Origin: CBDCYS01 sp965226245 | Lineage (GTDB): Bacteria; Acidobacteriota; Terriglobia; Bryobacterales; UBA6623 | NCBI GenBank assembly: GCA_965226245.1 | Contig: CBDDCL010000013.1 | Span: 1 to 64,000 of the forward strand | Direction: 5' to 3' | DNA: 64,000 bases | Shown: positions 63,983-64,000 of the stretch, piece by piece | Numbering within the stretch: the first letter of the stretch is position 1 | Layout of the letters: each line of letters begins with the position of its first letter | Position numbers and translations under genes: made by a program | Notes under the pieces: model-generated | Databases searched by the model: none | The model's input: the letters and a program-made list of their open reading frames with translations, nothing else | What the model was told of the DNA's origin: nothing

Positions 63983-64000
63983 TAGTACTTGCAAGTACTA
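63983..64000. other. 18-bp perfect palindrome at the window end
   Basis: TAGTACTTG-CAAGTACTA, without a spacer. It may extend past the window. A related CAAGTACTAG occurs in the promoter of the GNAT toxin-antitoxin operon (about 40706-40715). Likely an operator of a downstream gene, or part of a transposon end. Confidence 0.5.

Overview
The window looks like a GC-rich Gram-negative bacterial genome, most plausibly an Acidobacteriota-type lineage. The evidence is two very large TonB-dependent receptors with N-terminal carboxypeptidase-regulatory-like domains, a CRTAC1/ASPIC-UnbV FG-GAP protein followed by a TPR protein, and many decayed insertion sequences. This assignment is inference; there is no rRNA or universal marker here.

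Layout: 1-6.9 kb holds an IS1595 transposase remnant, then a TonB receptor/FG-GAP/TPR operon. 7-11 kb holds small zinc-ribbon genes, a lone CRISPR-like repeat, and a truncated redoxin gene whose in-frame TGA sits exactly at the active-site Cys position and is followed by a SECIS-like hairpin; a complete IS21 element cuts it off. 11-16 kb holds a divergent RpoD-like sigma factor, a phage-type DNA-binding protein, and a tyrosine recombinase/HNH pair with a dif-like site at its promoter. 16.6-22.9 kb is a compact four-gene operon (SbcD/YhaO-like phosphoesterase, SbcC/YhaN-like ATPase, DprA-like protein, ComF-like phosphoribosyltransferase) bracketed by methyltransferase and transposase debris; this is the best candidate for a poorly described DNA-handling or anti-invader system. 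23-36 kb is a defence and mobile-element graveyard: a Tn3 transposase/HsdM chimera, an internally deleted Tn3 transposase, broken VapBC, and a YbjN-like/SNF2 helicase/PLD/unknown operon in which the helicase is split by an IS4-type element and the first gene carries a stop codon.

36-40.7 kb is plasmid-like: a broken MazEF-type pair, RepA, an origin with three 19-bp iterons and two DnaA boxes, a 130-bp hairpin-bearing direct repeat, a recombinase fragment, and a GNAT/DUF1778 toxin-antitoxin pair. 40.8-45.9 kb has a membrane protein, a lipoprotein overlapping a cytochrome P450, and IS5/IS30 remnants. 45.9-53.5 kb has the second TonB receptor (with an unusual C-terminal tail), a group II intron 5' fragment, a MITE with IS1595 ends, and an NSS-family sodium symporter with its small subunit, split by an IS1595 element.

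53.9-58.6 kb is an ebo-type cluster (TatD hydrolase, EboE-like TIM barrel, UbiA prenyltransferase, EboF-like phosphodiesterase) without an evident eboD. 59-61.3 kb encodes an outer-membrane barrel and an NlpC/P60 lipoprotein. The end of the window has a solo IS21 end, a HigBA pair, a second Xer-type recombinase with its own dif-like site, and an 18-bp perfect palindrome at the boundary. Overall the window mixes stable metabolic and envelope genes with plasmid-, phage- and transposon-derived DNA in different states of decay.
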